Shown: piece by piece, positions 5,517 through 7,813 of the stretch
Numbering within the stretch: position 1 is the stretch's first letter
How the letters are laid out: every line of letters begins with the position of its first letter
Assembly: GCA_036257595.1 (NCBI GenBank)
Contig: DATAFF010000001.1
Coordinates: 1 to 7,813, forward strand
Reading direction: 5' to 3'
DNA length: 7,813 nt
From: DATAFF01 sp036257595
Lineage (GTDB): Bacteria > Pseudomonadota > Alphaproteobacteria > Rhizobiales > Aestuariivirgaceae
Notes under the pieces: generated by a model
Told to the model about the DNA's origin: nothing
Databases searched by the model: none
Seen by the model: the letters and a program-made list of their open reading frames with translations, nothing else
Position numbers and translations under genes: made by a program

Positions 5517-7785
5517 CTGTTGCTGGCCGTTGCAGCCGCAATTCCTCGAAACGATTGCTGCGAGGAAAGCCCTTTGGCGGCGCCCGACCCGCCTGGGCAC
5601 GCTCGCCGAGCCATTCGGCAAGCGCCGTCACCGTCCAGGTCCGCGCCGAGGAATCGATCCAGGACAGGCCATCGGCAAGGCGGAAAGCCTTGGCATCGCT
5701 CAAGCCGCCATCCTTGTATTTCTGCAGCCTGACGCCGCGGCCTCGGGCCATTTCCGGGACCTGCTCGAGCGGAAAGATGACAAGCTTGCGGTTCTCGCCG
5801 ATCACCGCCAGATGGTCGGCGTCCCGCGGAACCGGGATCGCCAACGCCGCCTCGGCCGGCGCTTTGACATTCATCACCTGCTTGCCCTTACGCGTGTTGG
5901 CCAGGCACTCCTCCTCGGGCGCGATGAAGCCATTGCCGTCCGATGCGGCAAGCAGCAGCCGGCGGTCCGGCCGGTGGATCAGCAGCGCGGCAATGCCCTC
6001 GGCCGCCTCGAGATCGATCATCAACCGCACCGGCTCGCCATGCCCGCGCCCTCCCGGCAGCTTCGCCACCTCGAGGGTGAAGAACTTGCCGGAATGCGAC
6101 AGCAGCAGCAGCCGGTCGGTGGTCTGGCCGAACAGCACGAACTTGCTGCGATCGCCTTCCTTGAACTGCAGGCCGGCGAGATCCTGAAGGTGGCCGCGCA
6201 GCGTGCGGATCCACCCCTTCTCGGAGCACACGATGGTGACCGGCTCCTTGTCGATCAGCGCCTGCTCGGCTTCGATCGCGATCGTCGGAGCGGTGGCGAA
6301 ATCGGTTCGGCGACGGCCGAGCTCGGTCTTCTTGCCGAACCGGTCGCGGACCTCCCTGACCTCGCCGGCAATGGTCTGCCACTGCGCTTCCTCGGAGGCT
6401 AGCAAGCTTTCGAGCCCGCTCTTCTCCTCGGTCAGGGCCTTGTGCTCCTTGCGGATTTCGATCTCCTCGAGCTTGCGCAAGGCGCGCAGCCGCATATTGA
6501 GGATGGCCTCGGCCTGGATGTCGGTGAGCTCGAAGCGCTGCATCAGCGCCGGCTTCGGCTCCTCGGATTCCCGGATGATCCGGATGACCTCGTCGATATT
6601 GAGATAGGCGATCAGGTAGCCGCCCAGCACCTCCAGCCGCCGTCCGATCTCGGCAAGCCGGTGGCGCGAGCGCCGCAGCAGCACGTCGCGGCAGTGGTCG
6701 AGCCATTGCCTCAGGACCTGTTGCAGCGACAGGACGCCGGGCACCCGGCCCCGCGACAGCACATTCATGTTGAGCGGGATGCGCGCTTCGAGCTCGGTCG
6801 AGCGGAACAGCTGCTCCATCAGGATCTGCGGATCGACGCTGCGGCTCTTGGGCTCGAGCACCAGTCGGATATCCTCGGCGGATTCATCGCGCACATCGGC
6901 GAGCAGCGGCAGCTTGCGCTCGGTCAGGAGCTCGGCGATGCGCTCCACCAGCCGGCCCTTCTGGACCTGATAGGGGATTTCGGTGATGACGATCTGCCAG
7001 GTGCCGCGGCCCAGCTCCTCCTTCGACCAGCGAGCCCGCACCCGGAAGGTGCCCCGGCCGGTCGCATAGGCTTCGAGGATGGTCTCCGGAGTGTCGATGA
7101 TCGTGCCGCCGGTCGGAAAATCGGGTCCGGGCACGAACTGCATCAGCTTCTCGGTGCCGGCATTGGGGTGCTTGATGAGGTGAAGGGCGGCATCGCACAG
7201 CTCGGCGGCATTGTGCGGCGGGATCGAGGTCGCCATGCCGACGGCGATCCCCGATGCGCCATTGGCGAGGAGGTTGGGGAAGGCGCCCGGCAGCACCACC
7301 GGCTCGCGGTCCTCGCCATTATAGGTGTCGCGGAAATCGACCGCGTCCTCGTCGATCCCGTCGATCAGCAGCGCCGCAACATCGGTGAGGCGCGCCTCGG
7401 TGTAGCGGTAGGCGGCGGCATTGTCGCCGTCGATATTGCCGAAATTGCCCTGGCCCTCGATCAGCGGGTAGCGCTGGGCAAAATCCTGGGCCAGGCGCAC
7501 CATCGCGTCATACACCGCCTGGTCGCCATGGGGGTGGAACTTGCCGATGACGTCGCCGACGACGCGGGCGCATTTCTTGAAGGCCGCGCCGGGATCCAGC
7601 CGCAGCTGCCGCATCGCGAAAAGCAGGCGCCGATGCACCGGTTTCAGCCCGTCGCGGGCATCCGGCAGCGCGCGGTGCATGATGGTGGAGAGCGCATAGG
7701 CAAGGTAGCGCTCCTCGAGCGCGTCGCGCAGCCTGATCGGCTCGATCTCCTCGGGCCGGGGTGGCGGGGTAACCTGCTTGCTCAT
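5509..7785 (-). CDS. parC: DNA topoisomerase IV subunit A
   Basis: The complete 758-residue ParC is the breakage-reunion subunit that, with ParE, decatenates daughter chromosomes. The N-terminal winged-helix/tower domain includes RDALEERYLAYALSTIMHRALPD (20-42), RDGLKPVHRR (44-53), GKFHPHGDQAVYDAM (81-95) and QGNFGNIDGDNAA (112-124). The catalytic tyrosine is Tyr128 in YRYTEARL (126-133), next to Arg127. The coiled-coil region around residues 430-470 leads to a C-terminal beta-pinwheel (about 490-740) with blade motifs such as TRKGKQVMN and ARGRGVRLQKYK. No canonical GyrA box (QRRGGKG) is present, which separates it from GyrA. The residue equivalent to E. coli ParC Ser80 is Gln89, while the Glu84 equivalent is Asp93. 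The start ATG at 7785 fits the family; the ribosome binding site is weak and a hairpin lies immediately upstream. parE is not in the window. Confidence 0.97.
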   Translation of the reverse strand: MSKQVTPPPRPEEIEPIRLRDALEERYLAYALSTIMHRALPDARDGLKPVHRRLLFAMRQLRLDPGAAFKKCARVVGDVIGKFHPHGDQAVYDAMVRLAQDFAQRYPLIEGQGNFGNIDGDNAAAYRYTEARLTDVAALLIDGIDEDAVDFRDTYNGEDREPVVLPGAFPNLLANGASGIAVGMATSIPPHNAAELCDAALHLIKHPNAGTEKLMQFVPGPDFPTGGTIIDTPETILEAYATGRGTFRVRARWSKEELGRGTWQIVITEIPYQVQKGRLVERIAELLTERKLPLLADVRDESAEDIRLVLEPKSRSVDPQILMEQLFRSTELEARIPLNMNVLSRGRVPGVLSLQQVLRQWLDHCRDVLLRRSRHRLAEIGRRLEVLGGYLIAYLNIDEVIRIIRESEEPKPALMQRFELTDIQAEAILNMRLRALRKLEEIEIRKEHKALTEEKSGLESLLASEEAQWQTIAGEVREVRDRFGKKTELGRRRTDFATAPTIAIEAEQALIDKEPVTIVCSEKGWIRTLRGHLQDLAGLQFKEGDRSKFVLFGQTTDRLLLLSHSGKFFTLEVAKLPGGRGHGEPVRLMIDLEAAEGIAALLIHRPDRRLLLAASDGNGFIAPEEECLANTRKGKQVMNVKAPAEAALAIPVPRDADHLAVIGENRKLVIFPLEQVPEMARGRGVRLQKYKDGGLSDAKAFRLADGLSWIDSSARTWTVTALAEWLGERAQAGRAPPKGFPRSNRFEELRLQRPATAD

Positions 7786-7787
7786 GA

Positions 7788-7809
7788 TCCGGCGCTATAC
7801 CACGCCGGA
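7788..7809. repeat. Inverted repeat immediately upstream of parC
   Basis: TCCGGCG (7788-7794) and CGCCGGA (7803-7809) form a perfect 7-bp inverted repeat with an 8-nt spacer, ending 2 nt before the parC ATG. On the minus strand the spacer and inner stem contain TATAGC (7799-7794), a plausible -10 element. If that is the promoter, transcription would begin at or next to the ATG, giving a leaderless or nearly leaderless mRNA. The repeat would then act as DNA, for example as an operator. If transcription begins further upstream, the repeat would form an mRNA hairpin covering the start region. The upstream -35 lies outside the window. Confidence 0.4.
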
Positions 7810-7813
7810 CCGC

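Noticed and set aside
1..7813. Defence system, phage, transposon or CRISPR array
   Set aside because: No transposase, integrase, spacer-repeat pattern, tRNA or toxin-antitoxin pair is visible; all large genes are housekeeping, metabolic or single unknowns.

Overview
This is a GC-rich stretch of bacterial chromosome, most likely from an alphaproteobacterium (perhaps Rhodospirillales or a relative). That placement is an inference. It rests on the type of ParC, on a bacterial arginyl/leucyl-transferase preceded by a single-ACT threonine ammonia-lyase, and on a small protein whose C-terminal half looks like the PAS_5-type sensor fold common in that class. No database search was possible. No mobile element, CRISPR array, RNA gene or phage module is visible.

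Layout from left to right. (1) Positions 1-507, minus strand: the N-terminal 169 codons of a low-complexity, probably disordered protein that runs off the left edge inside a poly-threonine tract. (2) 607-1494, minus: a beta-hydroxyacid dehydrogenase (3-hydroxyisobutyrate dehydrogenase / tartronate semialdehyde reductase superfamily). (3) A 95-bp divergent promoter region. (4) 1590-2828, plus: threonine ammonia-lyase with one ACT domain. (5) 2891-3646, plus: aspartate/glutamate N-end-rule aminoacyl-transferase (Bpt/Ate family), with a non-ATG start. (6) 3764-4597, plus: an unrecognised soluble protein. (7) 4594-5355, minus: an unrecognised protein with a PAS_5-like C-terminal half, convergent with gene 6; the two genes share a CTAG that supplies both stop codons. 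(8) A 153-bp AT-richer gap holding a consensus -10 box and, on the plus strand, a possible eroded start of a family-2 glycosyltransferase. (9) 5509-7785, minus: full-length ParC, with an inverted repeat directly before its start codon near the right edge.

How the genes relate: IlvA-type deaminase and Bpt are codirectional and closely spaced, and the unknown gene at 3764 follows them, so the three could be one transcript. They do not make an obvious pathway: amino-acid catabolism or isoleucine synthesis, protein degradation tagging, and an unknown. ParC is a housekeeping topoisomerase and would act with a ParE encoded elsewhere. I see no convincing new multi-gene system. The parts most worth a second look are the two unrecognised convergent genes, the glycosyltransferase-like remnant, the poly-Thr protein at the left edge, and the hairpin at the parC start.
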